Source of the DNA: Haloprofundus salinisoli
GTDB lineage: Archaea; Halobacteriota; Halobacteria; Halobacteriales; Haloferacaceae
Assembly (NCBI RefSeq): GCF_020097815.1
Contig: NZ_CP083663.1
Span: forward strand, 1,612,001-1,676,000
Direction of reading: 5' to 3'
Length of the DNA: 64,000 nucleotides
This document shows, piece after piece, positions 10,778 to 19,240 of this stretch. The notes under the pieces were generated by a model. That model had not been told where the DNA came from. It did not search any database and saw nothing but the letters and a program-made list of their open reading frames with translations. The first letter of the stretch is position 1, and the number at the start of each line of letters is the position of its first letter. The position numbers were made by a program, and so were the translations under genes.

Positions 10778-11404
10778 CTACTTGACGAACTTCAGCAGGT
10801 CGTCGCGCTTGGCCTCGTGGAAGTGAAACCGGAGTGCTTCTTTGAGCGGCTCGATGCTGCCGCGTTTGGCGCTGATGGGCGCGATGACCTCGCCTTCCCA
10901 CTGCTCCCACGGCGGGAACAGGCCGAGGCGGTCGCAGAGTTCGTTCAGTCGCTCGTCTCTGTCGTCGACCTTGTCCATCTTGTTGACGGCGACGACGACC
11001 GGAACGTCGAGCTCGTCGAGGAAGTAGAACATCTCCACGTCGTGCGGAATCTCGTCGTCGTTCGTGTGGCGGTCGATGATGTCGACGACGCTCTTGCCGT
11101 CGACGACGAGGACGGCCGCGAGAATCGAGTCGGCGTTGTCCTCGATGTAGCGGACGATGTCCGTCTTGATCTGCTCGCGGCGACCCTCCTCGACGCCGGA
11201 CATGAAGCCGAACCCGGGCAAGTCGGTGAACATGAAGCTCTCGGCGGCCCAGTCGAAGTGGTTCGGCTTCCGAGTGACGCCCGGTTTCTTCCCCGTGCTG
11301 AACCCCTTGTGCCCGGTCAACTCGCGCATCAGCGTCGACTTCCCGACGTTCGACCGGCCGGCGAACACCACCTCGGCGTCGCGGTTCGGTCGGTTCTCGA
11401 ACAT
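10778..11404 (-). CDS. engB: EngB/YihA-type ribosome biogenesis GTPase
   Basis: A 208-residue TRAFAC-class GTPase. G1 [10 protein letters not shown] is near residue 14, the G3 region is [11 protein letters not shown]4 is NKMD and G5 is SAKRGS. Bacterial EngB assists assembly of the large ribosomal subunit; haloarchaeal members are annotated by similarity. The ATG at 11404 ([19 protein letters not shown]) is chosen because the upstream extension in the open frame is not conserved-looking. Length is normal for the family. Confidence 0.9.
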   Translation of the reverse strand: MFENRPNRDAEVVFAGRSNVGKSTLMRELTGHKGFSTGKKPGVTRKPNHFDWAAESFMFTDLPGFGFMSGVEEGRREQIKTDIVRYIEDNADSILAAVLVVDGKSVVDIIDRHTNDDEIPHDVEMFYFLDELDVPVVVAVNKMDKVDDRDERLNELCDRLGLFPPWEQWEGEVIAPISAKRGSIEPLKEALRFHFHEAKRDDLLKFVK

Positions 11405-11556
11405 ACCCCCGCTACTCCGTTCGGCCGGATAAACGCCGCGGGACGCGCCTCTCGGCATCGGCGACTCCCGTCTGCGCCGTCGGACGCCGCTCTCGTTGGG
11501 CCGAGTTCGCCCCGACTACGTGGACTTTTCGTGGCGGCGGCGACAACCCCGTCACG

Positions 11557-12267
11557 ATGGAGAAACAGAACCTCCGCGAGCGCGTCTGGACCGCCCTCGA
11601 AACCGAGGGCGTCAACCGGTTTCCGTACCCGCCGGAGGGGCGAATCACGAACTTCGCCGGGGCGAAAGAGGCCGCCGACGGACTCGCCGACACCGACGAG
11701 TGGCGGGCGGCGGAGACGGTGAAGGCCAACCCGGACGCGCCGCAACTGCCCGTTCGACGCCGAGCGCTCCGCGACGGCATGACCGTCTACATGGCTGTGC
11801 CGCGACTCCGCGACGAGAAACCGTTTCTGAAACTCGACCCGGCCGAAATCGACGATATCGACGCCGCGACGACCATCTCCGGGTCGTCGACGTACGGCGT
11901 CCCCGTCGGCCCCGACGAGGTCCCGCACGTCGACTTCATCGTCGCCGGGAGCGTCGCGGTCACCGAGACGGGCGCTCGAATCGGCAAGGGTGAGGGGTAC
12001 AGCGACCTCGAATTCGCGGTGCTCTGGGAACTCGGGGCCGTCGACGACGAGACGACGGTGGCGACGACGGTCCACGAACTGCAGGTCGTCGACGACGCCG
12101 AGGTGACGCCCGACGACCACGACGTGCCGCTCGACCTGGTGGTGACGCCGGAGCGGACGGTTCGGACCGAGACGGCGTCCCACCGCCCCTCGGGCGTCGA
12201 CTGGGACGCGCTCGGCGCGGAGAAACTGTCCGAGATCCCGGTCCTCCGCCGGCTGAACCCGAACTGA
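11557..12267 (+). CDS. 5-formyltetrahydrofolate cyclo-ligase family protein
   Basis: A 236-residue protein of the MTHFS family. N-terminal helices carry RERVWTALETEGVNRFP, and the later segments DFIVAGSVAVTETGARIGKGEGYSDLEFAVL contain the conserved G.G.GY.D motif. The family converts 5-formyl-THF to 5,10-methenyl-THF using ATP, but archaeal homologues are not all proven to do so. It is divergent from engB and stands alone on this strand. Confidence 0.82.
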   Translation: MEKQNLRERVWTALETEGVNRFPYPPEGRITNFAGAKEAADGLADTDEWRAAETVKANPDAPQLPVRRRALRDGMTVYMAVPRLRDEKPFLKLDPAEIDDIDAATTISGSSTYGVPVGPDEVPHVDFIVAGSVAVTETGARIGKGEGYSDLEFAVLWELGAVDDETTVATTVHELQVVDDAEVTPDDHDVPLDLVVTPERTVRTETASHRPSGVDWDALGAEKLSEIPVLRRLNPN

Positions 12268-12332
12268 ACGCTCCACTCTCGGCGAGTAGCTTCCGCCTCA
12301 GGATATTTCCCCTCTCGCTGTGAGTACCGGAT

Positions 12333-13727
12333 GTGCGACTCGTTCAGGTGATGGTTCCGGCGGGCAAGCGAGAGGCGATTCTCGGCCTCCTCGACGGCGA
12401 GGGAATCGACTACGCGCTCTCCGAGGAGACCAGCGGCCGAGAGTACATCGCTATCGTCTCGATTCCGCTGCCGACGAACGCCGTCGAGCCGGTGCTGGAG
12501 CAACTCCGCGACGCGGGTATCGAGCGGGACGCGTACACGGTCGTTCTCGACGCCGAGACGGTCATCTCCCAGCGGTTCGACAGTCTCCGCGAGAAGTACG
12601 AAAAGGAGGAGTCGAACGGCGACCGAATCGCCCGCGAGGAACTCGTCGCGTCGGCGCAGCAACTCGCCCCGGAGATGCCGGTGTTCGTGATAATGACCGT
12701 CATCAGCGCCGTCGTCGCGACGGCGGGTCTGCTGCTCAACGACGCCGCGGTCATCGTCGGGTCGATGGTCATCGCGCCGCTGGTCGGGCCCGCGATGGCG
12801 ACGAGCGTCGGCAGCGTCGTCGACGACCGCGAGTTGTTCCTGAGAGGGGCCAGACAACAGGTCGCGGGCGGCGCGCTCGCCATCGTGAGCGCTGCGATTT
12901 TCGCCTTTCTGTTCCGAATGACCGGTATCGTTCCGTTCGGTGCCCAAGAGGTGTTCGACATACAACAGGTCCGCCTCCGACTCGCACCCGACGTGCTCTC
13001 GCTGGCGGTCGCGCTCGGCGCGGGCGTCGCGGGCGCGCTGAGCATCTCCTCGGGCGTCTCGGCGGCGCTCGTCGGCGTGATGATCGCCGCCGCGCTCGTC
13101 CCACCTATCGCCGTCGTCGGCATCGGCATCGCGTGGGGGAGTCCGGCGACCGTCCTGGGGTCGTTCGTGCTCGTCTTGGTCAACTTCATCTCGATCAACT
13201 TCACTGCCCTCGGCGTGCTCTCGTACATGGGGTACCAACCGGTCCAGCTGTTCCAGCGACCGGCGGCGTCTCGGGCCACGTTAAAGCGCATCCTCGGACT
13301 GGGGGTTGCGATTCTCGTCCTCTCGTCGTTCCTCGGGGGCGTCACGTACGCCAGCTTCCGGTCGAACAGCTTCGAGGAGACCGCTCGAACGTCAGTGGAC
13401 GCGGCTCTCGACCAGCACGACGACCTCGTGCGCCTCGGCATCGAGGTGCAGTACGACGACGAGATTCCGTTCCGTCAACCGCGGCAGGTCACCGTCACCG
13501 TCGGCCACCCGGTCGGTCAGGACCCGCCACCGGTGGCGAACGGCATCCTGAGTCGAATCCAAGCCAACACGAACGCGCCGTTCGGTATCGTCACTCCCGA
13601 CCGCGTCACGGTTGTCGTCCGGTACGTCGAGATAGACCGTTCGACCGGCGAGACCACCGCGTCGAACGCTCACGCGAACCCGACAGAGCGCCCCGAAGCA
13701 GTATGTAAAACGGCTCTTTGTGCTTAG
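12333..13727 (+). CDS. DUF389 / TIGR00341-type membrane protein
   Basis: A 464-residue protein. Residues 1-80 form a small alpha/beta, ACT-like domain (MRLVQVMVPAGKREAILGLL). From about residue 110 there are six or seven hydrophobic helices containing the DUF389 core LNDAAVIVGSMVIAPLVGP and ISSGVSAALVGVMIAAALVPP. A soluble beta-rich C-terminal domain follows. The initiation codon is GTG. The function is unknown; a ligand-gated membrane role is only a guess from the architecture. Confidence 0.88.
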   Translation: MRLVQVMVPAGKREAILGLLDGEGIDYALSEETSGREYIAIVSIPLPTNAVEPVLEQLRDAGIERDAYTVVLDAETVISQRFDSLREKYEKEESNGDRIAREELVASAQQLAPEMPVFVIMTVISAVVATAGLLLNDAAVIVGSMVIAPLVGPAMATSVGSVVDDRELFLRGARQQVAGGALAIVSAAIFAFLFRMTGIVPFGAQEVFDIQQVRLRLAPDVLSLAVALGAGVAGALSISSGVSAALVGVMIAAALVPPIAVVGIGIAWGSPATVLGSFVLVLVNFISINFTALGVLSYMGYQPVQLFQRPAASRATLKRILGLGVAILVLSSFLGGVTYASFRSNSFEETARTSVDAALDQHDDLVRLGIEVQYDDEIPFRQPRQVTVTVGHPVGQDPPPVANGILSRIQANTNAPFGIVTPDRVTVVVRYVEIDRSTGETTASNAHANPTERPEAVCKTALCA

Positions 13728-13762
13728 CGCAGCTTGATAGTTTCAGCCAGCTATCTACTGCT

Positions 13763-14479
13763 ATGCGCTTCCGATTACCCGCAGTCGTGTTGGCCGTCGC
13801 GTTGCTGACGGCCGGCTGTCTCGCACCGTTACAGACCTCGTCTCCGTCCGCCGCCGGCGACGGCCAGCAGATCTCCGTCTCCGGCACAGGCGAAGCCAAC
13901 GCCGACCCGGACGTCGCAGTACTCTCGGTCACCGTCGAGGCGGGTGCCGACAGCGCCGCCGAAGCCCGTGACACCGTCGCCAACCGATCCGAGACGCTCG
14001 TCTCGGCGCTCGTCGACGCCGGCGTCGCCGAGGATAACATCACGACGGAGTACTACGCCGTCCACCCCGAGTACGACCACAGCGGCGAGGAACGCCGAGT
14101 CGTCGGGTACACCGCTCGCCACGCCTACCGCGTGGAGACGACGCCCGACCGCGCCGGCGAGCTCATCGACGTCGCCGTCGACAACGGGGCCTCGCGCGTC
14201 GACGGCGTTCAGTTCACCCTGAGCGACGAGAAGCGCGCCGAACTCCGCGAGGAAGCCATCGACGCCGCCGTCGCCGACGCCGAAGGCGAGGCGTCGAGTC
14301 TCGCCGCGGCCGCCGGCCTCGAACTCGGCGAGGTCCGTACCCTCTCGACGACGGGAACGAGCGACCCGTACTCACCCCGATACGAGATGGCCAGCGACGC
14401 CGGAGCGGCCGGGACGAGCGTCCGTCCCGGTCCGGTCTCCGTCACGGTGACGGTGCAGGCGACGTACACGGCCGATTAA
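13763..14479 (+). CDS. SIMPL (DUF541) domain lipoprotein
   Basis: A 238-residue exported protein. A short signal peptide ends in a lipobox (LLTAGC, about residues 14-19), predicting lipid anchoring outside the membrane. The rest is a SIMPL domain: ISVSGTGEANADPDVAVLSV at the start and a typical VTVQATY strand at the end. SIMPL proteins are periplasmic or extracellular in bacteria, with no agreed function. The ATG at 13763 gives the signal peptide. The last 39 bases are duplicated just past the stop. Confidence 0.87.
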   Translation: MRFRLPAVVLAVALLTAGCLAPLQTSSPSAAGDGQQISVSGTGEANADPDVAVLSVTVEAGADSAAEARDTVANRSETLVSALVDAGVAEDNITTEYYAVHPEYDHSGEERRVVGYTARHAYRVETTPDRAGELIDVAVDNGASRVDGVQFTLSDEKRAELREEAIDAAVADAEGEASSLAAAAGLELGEVRTLSTTGTSDPYSPRYEMASDAGAAGTSVRPGPVSVTVTVQATYTAD

Positions 14480-14505
14480 GCGGCCGTGACGGTGCAGGCG
14501 ACGTA
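14447..14505. repeat. Tandem duplication of the SIMPL gene end
   Basis: The 20-base string GTGACGGTGCAGGCGACGTA occurs at 14447-14466, inside the coding end, and again at 14486-14505, after the stop. The copies start 39 bases apart. The second copy again runs in frame to its own stop (TGA at 14516-14518). Confidence 0.85.
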
Positions 14506-14542
14506 TAGAGTCGACTGAGCGACGAACCAGATTGGTCACTCA

Positions 14543-14720
14543 CGCTGACGCCGCTGCCCTCCCATCATCCGCTCGCTACGCCCCCGCTGACGCTATCCCT
14601 CCACCGCTCACCCCGTTGACGCCGTTCCCTCCCACCGTTCGTTCGCCGCATCCACGCTGACGCTGCCTCCCTCCGTCCGCCCGCTCAGGGTCCCCCGCTG
14701 ACGCCGGCTCCCTCCCAACC
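14543..14720. repeat. Five-copy degenerate tandem repeat, about 41-base period
   Basis: CGCTGACGC (one copy CGTTGACGC) starts at 14543, 14585, 14614, 14655 and 14696, giving spacings of 42, 29, 41 and 41. Each is followed 3-10 bases later by a pyrimidine-rich TCCCTCC-like tract. Copies are too diverged and too few for CRISPR. Confidence 0.75.
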
Positions 14721-14825
14721 CGCTCCGATTCGGTCTCTCCTTTCCGTACCGTTTTTCGCCGCCCGCGACCGATGCCGTCGACTGCACCTATCACCGTAGA
14801 CGAACAGTCGGTTTCCGTGAACGGC

Positions 14826-14833
14826 GATTTAAC
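14826..14833 (+). promoter_or_regulatory. TATA-like box
   Basis: GATTTAAC lies 25-32 bases before the ATG at 14858, the usual spacing for a leaderless haloarchaeal transcript. Confidence 0.5.
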
Positions 14834-14857
14834 AGCGACGAGACTGACTCCTCAGCC

Positions 14858-15826
14858 ATGTCCGAGAACCCAATCGGGACGGTGGCCGACCGGAACCGAC
14901 TCGTCGAACTCAGCGTCGAGGAGACCGACGACGGCCGGGCGTTCTTCGTCGACGTGACCGACCCCGCGCGCGACGCCGGCCTCCCCGAGGACGCGTCCCT
15001 CGACTGGATGGTCGACCGAGACGTCGAAGCTGAGACCGAGCACGCGGGACCGGTGCTCGTCTTCGGCGAGATCGAGGCCGAAGAGGCGGAGACGGCTACG
15101 TTCCCGACCGAGTTCTTACACGAAGACGACCGCCTCCTCCTCTCCGTCCCGCCGACGCTGCTCGGGACGGACGACGGTCTCGATCTCGACCTCGACGCCT
15201 ACGCCGACGACACTCCGCTCCTGTTCTACCCCGCCTCCCTCGGCGAGGAGACCGGCGAGCGCGGCGGTACGTCGCGTCGACCTGCGCCGACGTTGGCGAA
15301 TCCGATTGCGCTGGTTCCGCTTCGCTACGCCGACGGAACGCCGTACGAACCAGTTCCGAGACGCGACGTCGACGGGGAGAGCGACCCCATCGCGGAGGCG
15401 ACGCTCGAACGACGGGGCGAGAACGCCGAACCGCGCTCTGCGACCGTCGCCGCCGCCGTCGATGCGGACCTCATCGACGAGATGGTCGCCGAGTCCGACG
15501 TCTCGCGCGCCGCCCTCGTCGACGTGCTGGAGGCTATCGAGCGTCGCCGGGTCATCGACGCCGACTACGCCGTCGCCGACAACCAACCCGTCACGGTCGA
15601 CGACCGCATCGTCGTCGTGGTCGACCGAGAGACCTGGGACGACGTGCTCGCGGACGCCCTCGACGCAGATGCGGGGCCCGTCGACTCGGCTCGACGGCTC
15701 CACCGCAAACAGGCGGAGCGACTGCTCCGGGCGGGGGAAGTCGACGATGCTGACGAGTCCGGCGAGTCGGGCGAGGCGTTCGAAGAACCGTACGAGGCCG
15801 TCGTCCTTCGGCGGGAAATCGACTGA
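14858..15826 (+). CDS. Haloarchaeal acidic hypothetical protein
   Basis: A 322-residue strongly acidic soluble protein that I do not recognise. The N-terminal half is beta-rich (LVELSVEETDDGRAFFVDV near residue 13). Residues 195-225 contain an HTH-like stretch (DLIDEMVAESDVSRAALVDV then LEAIERRRVIDADY) suggesting a winged helix. The tail is charged. No signal peptide or membrane segment. A promoter-like box 28 bases upstream supports the start. Confidence 0.75.
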   Translation: MSENPIGTVADRNRLVELSVEETDDGRAFFVDVTDPARDAGLPEDASLDWMVDRDVEAETEHAGPVLVFGEIEAEEAETATFPTEFLHEDDRLLLSVPPTLLGTDDGLDLDLDAYADDTPLLFYPASLGEETGERGGTSRRPAPTLANPIALVPLRYADGTPYEPVPRRDVDGESDPIAEATLERRGENAEPRSATVAAAVDADLIDEMVAESDVSRAALVDVLEAIERRRVIDADYAVADNQPVTVDDRIVVVVDRETWDDVLADALDADAGPVDSARRLHRKQAERLLRAGEVDDADESGESGEAFEEPYEAVVLRREID

Positions 15827-15829
15827 CGG

Positions 15830-16846
15830 TCACTCGCGCCGCGACGGCGGGATATCCGGCTCGAAGCCGACGGCGTCGACGGCCATGTCGAGCACGTCGT
15901 CGACGCCCTCGCCTTCGGTGACGCTCATGTACGCGTCGGCCTCGACGTCCGTCGACCGGTCGCTCTTGTTGCAGATTGTGAGTACGGGCACGTCGAAGCG
16001 GCGCTGCATCTCGTCTCTGAGTTCGAGCTGCGCGTCGAGCGGGTAGCCGCAGTCGCCGCTGGCGTCGACGACGAACAGCACGGCGTCGGCGAGATGTTTG
16101 AGCGCGCTGACCGCCTGCCGCTCGATGTCGTTGCGCTCGACCTCCGGGCGGTCCAAGAGGCCGGGCGTGTCGATGATCTGGTAGCGGATGCGGTTACGCT
16201 CGAAGTGACCGAGTTGGACGCCTTTCGTCGTGAATGGGTACGAGGCGATTTCGTTGCTCGCGCGAGTGACGGTGTTGACGAACGACGACTTGCCGACGTT
16301 CGGGTAACCGGCGACGACGATGGCCGGTTCGTCGGGGCGCACGTCCGGGAGGTTCTTCAGCGCGTCCCGCGCCTCGCTGACGCGCAGCAGGTCGCCTTCG
16401 ACCTGCTCGACGATGTCGGCCATCCGCGCGAACGCCTGTTTGCGGTGTTTTCGCGCCGTGTCGATGTCGCTGCGGCGTAGCTTCGAGACGTACTCGCGGT
16501 GCAGTTCCTTGATCTGTCGGCCGGCCCACGTGAGGTTGGCGAGGCTCTGGCGGAGCGTGTCGACGCCGCCGTCGCCTTCGAGCTCGTCGGCTTCGGCCGC
16601 GAACGTCCCCTGTCTGCGGAGCACGGCGTCGGCGAGTTCGTAGTAGAACGGGTCGACCGTCTCGAAGTCAGGCCACGCCGTTACGACGTTCTGGACGTTG
16701 TCCGAGAGGATGTTCGCCGCCGTCTGAAGCATCGACTCCTGGGCTTCCAGGCCCGATTTGGCCCGGCCGGCCCGCGCCGCCCGCGAGAACGCCTTGTCGA
16801 TGAGCTCCTCCGACCGGGGCGTCGTCGGAAGATTCTCGAAAATCAT
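15830..16846 (-). CDS. NOG1-type GTP-binding protein
   Basis: A 338-residue GTPase of the OBG/NOG1 family. Helical N-terminal residues 1-160 carry LIDKAFSRAARAGRAKSG and LRRSDIDTARKHRKQAFARM, as in NOG1. The G domain follows: G1 AGYPNVGKSSFVN (about 178), G3 DTPGLLDRP, G4 NKSD. Eukaryotic Nog1 acts in large-subunit ribosome maturation; archaeal proteins are thought to do likewise. The gene converges on the acidic hypothetical, with three bases between the two stops. Confidence 0.92.
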   Translation of the reverse strand: MIFENLPTTPRSEELIDKAFSRAARAGRAKSGLEAQESMLQTAANILSDNVQNVVTAWPDFETVDPFYYELADAVLRRQGTFAAEADELEGDGGVDTLRQSLANLTWAGRQIKELHREYVSKLRRSDIDTARKHRKQAFARMADIVEQVEGDLLRVSEARDALKNLPDVRPDEPAIVVAGYPNVGKSSFVNTVTRASNEIASYPFTTKGVQLGHFERNRIRYQIIDTPGLLDRPEVERNDIERQAVSALKHLADAVLFVVDASGDCGYPLDAQLELRDEMQRRFDVPVLTICNKSDRSTDVEADAYMSVTEGEGVDDVLDMAVDAVGFEPDIPPSRRE

Positions 16847-17003
16847 GCTTCGTTCTTGACGACGGGCGTACTAAAGCGCGTCCGTTTGTGTGGCCCGTGC
16901 GCCGACGTTTCACGGACGCCCGACTCACCGCCTCCGAACGTCGCGGAGTCGCAGGCGGCGAATCGACACGACGCTTTTGGCCTCTGAGGCTCTACGCTCA
17001 GCT

Positions 17004-17366
17004 ATGACTGACTGGCGCGCGGTCGGTGTCGGCCTCGTCGTCCTCCTCGTCGTCGGGGCCGTCGGTCTCTCGGTACCGATAGTCGGACAGATCGGCGCGG
17101 GCCTCATCGGCGGGTTCGCCGCGGGCTACCTCGCAGGCGGCAGCCTCGGCCGCGGGGCGTGGCACGGCCTCGTCGCGGGGTCGATTTCGGGCATCGTCCT
17201 GACGGTGTTCGTCGCGCTGCTCGGTGGGCTCCTCGGCTTCGCCGGCGGGCCGCTCGGCGGTCTCGTCGCTGGCGGGGGTATCCTCGTCGTCGGCGCGGTA
17301 GTGACCCTGCTGTTCGCCGTCGACAGCGCGCTCGCCGGTGCGGTCGGCGCGTGGGTGAAAAGCTGA
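17004..17366 (+). CDS. DUF5518-like small membrane protein
   Basis: A 120-residue hydrophobic protein with four predicted helices and Gly-rich packing (AGLIGGFAAGYLAGGSLGRGAWHGLVAG split by turns). It resembles the haloarchaeal DUF5518 family, function unknown. The upstream open frame is ignored; the ATG at 17004 lies about 27 bases after a weak TATA-like CTTTTGG. A paralogue follows 87 bases downstream. Confidence 0.8.
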   Translation: MTDWRAVGVGLVVLLVVGAVGLSVPIVGQIGAGLIGGFAAGYLAGGSLGRGAWHGLVAGSISGIVLTVFVALLGGLLGFAGGPLGGLVAGGGILVVGAVVTLLFAVDSALAGAVGAWVKS

Positions 17367-17453
17367 GTCGTCACCTCTTCTCGCCCGTTTCCGGGAGTGT
17401 CCGTCCAATCGTCAGACGAGTTCAATACTCTACGTCGCGTTCTCTCTTCTGCT

Positions 17454-17858
17454 ATGGCACAGTTGAACTGGCTCGCAATCGTCATCGGGTTCGTCGTCAC
17501 GCTACTAATCGGACTGCTCAGCGGCAACGCGATTCCGCTGACCGACCTCACGCTTCCCGTTATCGGCTGGGGCCTGACGGGCGTCGTCGGCGGTCTCGCA
17601 GCCGGATACGTCGCGGGCCACGGAATGGGTAACGGGGCCGTCAACGGTCTCGTCGCGACCACCATCGGCGCGATACTCGTGTACGCGGTGCTGACGATAC
17701 TCGGGACGGTACTGTTCGGCTTCGCCGGCCTCTCGTTCGCGCTCGTCGCCCTCCTGTTCCTCGGCCTCTACGCCATCCCCGGCGCGGTCGGCGGCGCGGT
17801 CGGCGCGATGTTGAACCGCTCGTCGCCCGCGGACCGGGCACAGCCGACCGGCCGCTGA
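17454..17858 (+). CDS. DUF5518-like small membrane protein, second copy
   Basis: A 134-residue paralogue of the preceding gene. It has the same four-helix layout and the shared core GGLAAGYVAGHGMGNGAVNG. A tandem duplication with later divergence is likely. A TATA-like TTCAATAC about 28 bases before the ATG suggests separate transcription. A T-rich stretch after the stop may terminate it. Confidence 0.8.
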   Translation: MAQLNWLAIVIGFVVTLLIGLLSGNAIPLTDLTLPVIGWGLTGVVGGLAAGYVAGHGMGNGAVNGLVATTIGAILVYAVLTILGTVLFGFAGLSFALVALLFLGLYAIPGAVGGAVGAMLNRSSPADRAQPTGR

Positions 17859-17884
17859 CGAACCGGAGAAGAGACTTTACGACT

Positions 17885-17896
17885 GTTTTTGATTTT
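17885..17896 (+). terminator. T-rich terminator candidate
   Basis: GTTTTTGATTTT follows the DUF5518-like gene by 26 bases and precedes the convergent tsr3 end. T-runs of this kind end archaeal transcripts. Confidence 0.4.
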
Positions 17897-17923
17897 CGCA
17901 GACTCTTCGAGTCGAGCGCCCGC

Positions 17924-18427
17924 TCACTCCCGGTCGAGATACTCGCCCTGCACCTCGACGACCTCGGTCGAGTCGGCGCAGGCGGCGTACCGTCGCAGCG
18001 GCTCCTCGTTGAGTTCCAAGAAGGTGTGACCCCAGGTGAACTTCGAGAGAATCTCCTCGGCGTAGTCGTCGCTGCCGAAGATACACAGCGCCGCCGCCAG
18101 CGCTTCCACCGTCGTGAGTTCCATCGGCCGGCCGAAGTTTACTGGATTCGCCGCGACGAGAAACGGCAGCGCGCGGTGGATTCCGCCGAGCGTGAACATC
18201 GCCCGTTCGGCGGACTCCCACGAGCAGTCGAGCGCGACGAGGCCACGGTCGGCCGCTCGCGGTTCGTCCGCGGGCGACAGCGCCTGGTCGGCGTGGGGGT
18301 TGAGGATGACGCCACGGGGTGCGGCCCGGTCGGTACGATGTAACTCGGTGAGGTCGAATCGGGCGAGTTTCCTCGCCGTGCATTTGGTCGGGTCGTCGTC
18401 ACCCTCGTACCGGACGTGAATCTCCAC
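17924..18427 (-). CDS. tsr3: 16S rRNA aminocarboxypropyltransferase (Tsr3, DUF367)
   Basis: A 167-residue protein of the Tsr3 family, which transfers the aminocarboxypropyl group of S-adenosylmethionine to a modified uridine in small-subunit rRNA. Family landmarks are [13 protein letters not shown] near the N terminus, [46 protein letters not shown] and [22 protein letters not shown] start (18427) giving [17 protein letters not shown] is chosen because upstream codons do not fit the family. Length is normal. Confidence 0.9.
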   Translation of the reverse strand: MEIHVRYEGDDDPTKCTARKLARFDLTELHRTDRAAPRGVILNPHADQALSPADEPRAADRGLVALDCSWESAERAMFTLGGIHRALPFLVAANPVNFGRPMELTTVEALAAALCIFGSDDYAEEILSKFTWGHTFLELNEEPLRRYAACADSTEVVEVQGEYLDRE

Positions 18428-18493
18428 ACCGGAGATGGACGACCGTAGAAGAAAAACGCCTCGTTCGCCGACCGACAATGCGACGCTGCGAGC

Positions 18494-18583
18494 GTTTATA
18501 GCCGATGAGGGGGCCATCTCGCCTCGTGACCTGACGACCCGACGCACGCCGGTCGAGGCGGGAGCGCGAGCATCCGGCGTGCG
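18494..18583 (+). promoter_or_regulatory. TATA-like box and long hairpin between tsr3 and NTF2-like gene
   Basis: GTTTATAG at 18494-18501 is TATA-like on either strand. Downstream on plus, CGCACGCCGG (18543-18552) and CCGGCGTGCG (18574-18583) are perfect 10-base inverted copies around a 21-base loop. They would form a stable hairpin in the leader of the 18653 gene or a separate small RNA. Confidence 0.4.
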
Positions 18584-18652
18584 ACACGGGTAACGAGGAC
18601 GCTCGCCTGTTCGCCAAAACCATCATACGGCACCACCACGGAGTGAGGACAC

Positions 18653-18991
18653 ATGGACCACGCCGCCGTCGTTCGCGCGTACTACTCGGCGCTCGACGAA
18701 CACGACTACTCGGCGCTGTCTGACCTCCTCGCGCCGACGTTCGTCCACGACCGACCCGACAGAACGCTCGACGGCCGTGAAGCGTTCGTCTCCTTCATGC
18801 GCGACGAACGGCCGAACAAGCAGACGAGCCACGAACTCGACGAAGTGTACGAGAACGGCGATCGTTCGGAACTCGTCGTCCGCGGCCGTCTGCTCGACGC
18901 CGACGACGAACGCCTGTTCGACTTCGTCGACGTCCACCGGTTCGAAGACGGCGTCGTCGGCACGCTCCGGACGTACGCGAGAAAAGAGTGA
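18653..18991 (+). CDS. SnoaL/NTF2-like protein
   Basis: A 112-residue single-domain protein with the SnoaL-like cone fold pattern: the N-terminal helix AVVRAYYSALDEHDYSALSDLLAPTFVHD, then strands ending in GRLLDADDERLFDFVDVHRFEDGVVG. Such proteins are small hydrolases, isomerases or ligand-binding subunits, and the substrate cannot be told. A long leader with a strong hairpin lies upstream. Confidence 0.85.
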   Translation: MDHAAVVRAYYSALDEHDYSALSDLLAPTFVHDRPDRTLDGREAFVSFMRDERPNKQTSHELDEVYENGDRSELVVRGRLLDADDERLFDFVDVHRFEDGVVGTLRTYARKE

Positions 18992-19001
18992 GCGATGGCC
19001 G

Positions 19002-19240
19002 TTACGTCTCTCGCTCGAGGCGCTGTCGACGCGTCTCGTACTCCTCGTCGGTCAGTTCGCCGAGAGCGTAGGTGACCCGAAGCGCTTCGAGCGCCCGATC
19101 ACCGCGGCGCTCACCACCGTCGCCGAGCGCGCGGACCAACGGGTAGCCGCCAGTACGGCGAGAAGCGGGATGAGGGGGTCTCGGAGCAGAAACCCGATGT
19201 CAACGATTCCCGGAAACGAGGAGTCGTTCGGGGACGCCGT
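19002..19240 (-). pseudogene. Frameshifted SHOCT-domain membrane protein relic
   Basis: Directly after serS on the same strand. One frame encodes a hydrophobic stretch (DIGFLLRDPLIPLLAVLAA). A different frame then encodes a clear SHOCT motif ending at 19002: ALEALRVTYALGELTDEEY followed by ETRRQRLERET. Neither frame has an ATG, GTG or TTG start in a suitable place. The usual haloarchaeal arrangement is a membrane helix followed by SHOCT in one frame, so this looks like a decayed gene with at least one frameshift. Confidence 0.5.

Larger units (their letters stand above)
14480..14857. other. Repeat-bearing intergenic region
   Basis: 378 bases without a recognised gene. It contains the second copy of the SIMPL gene end, then a degenerate repeat array (14543-14720), a T-rich stretch at 14751-14756, and the promoter of the next gene. 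Confidence 0.7.

Noticed and set aside
14543-14720. Considered as a CRISPR array
   Set aside because: Repeats are only about 9 exact bases, spacing varies (29-42), spacers are similar to each other, and no cas gene is near.
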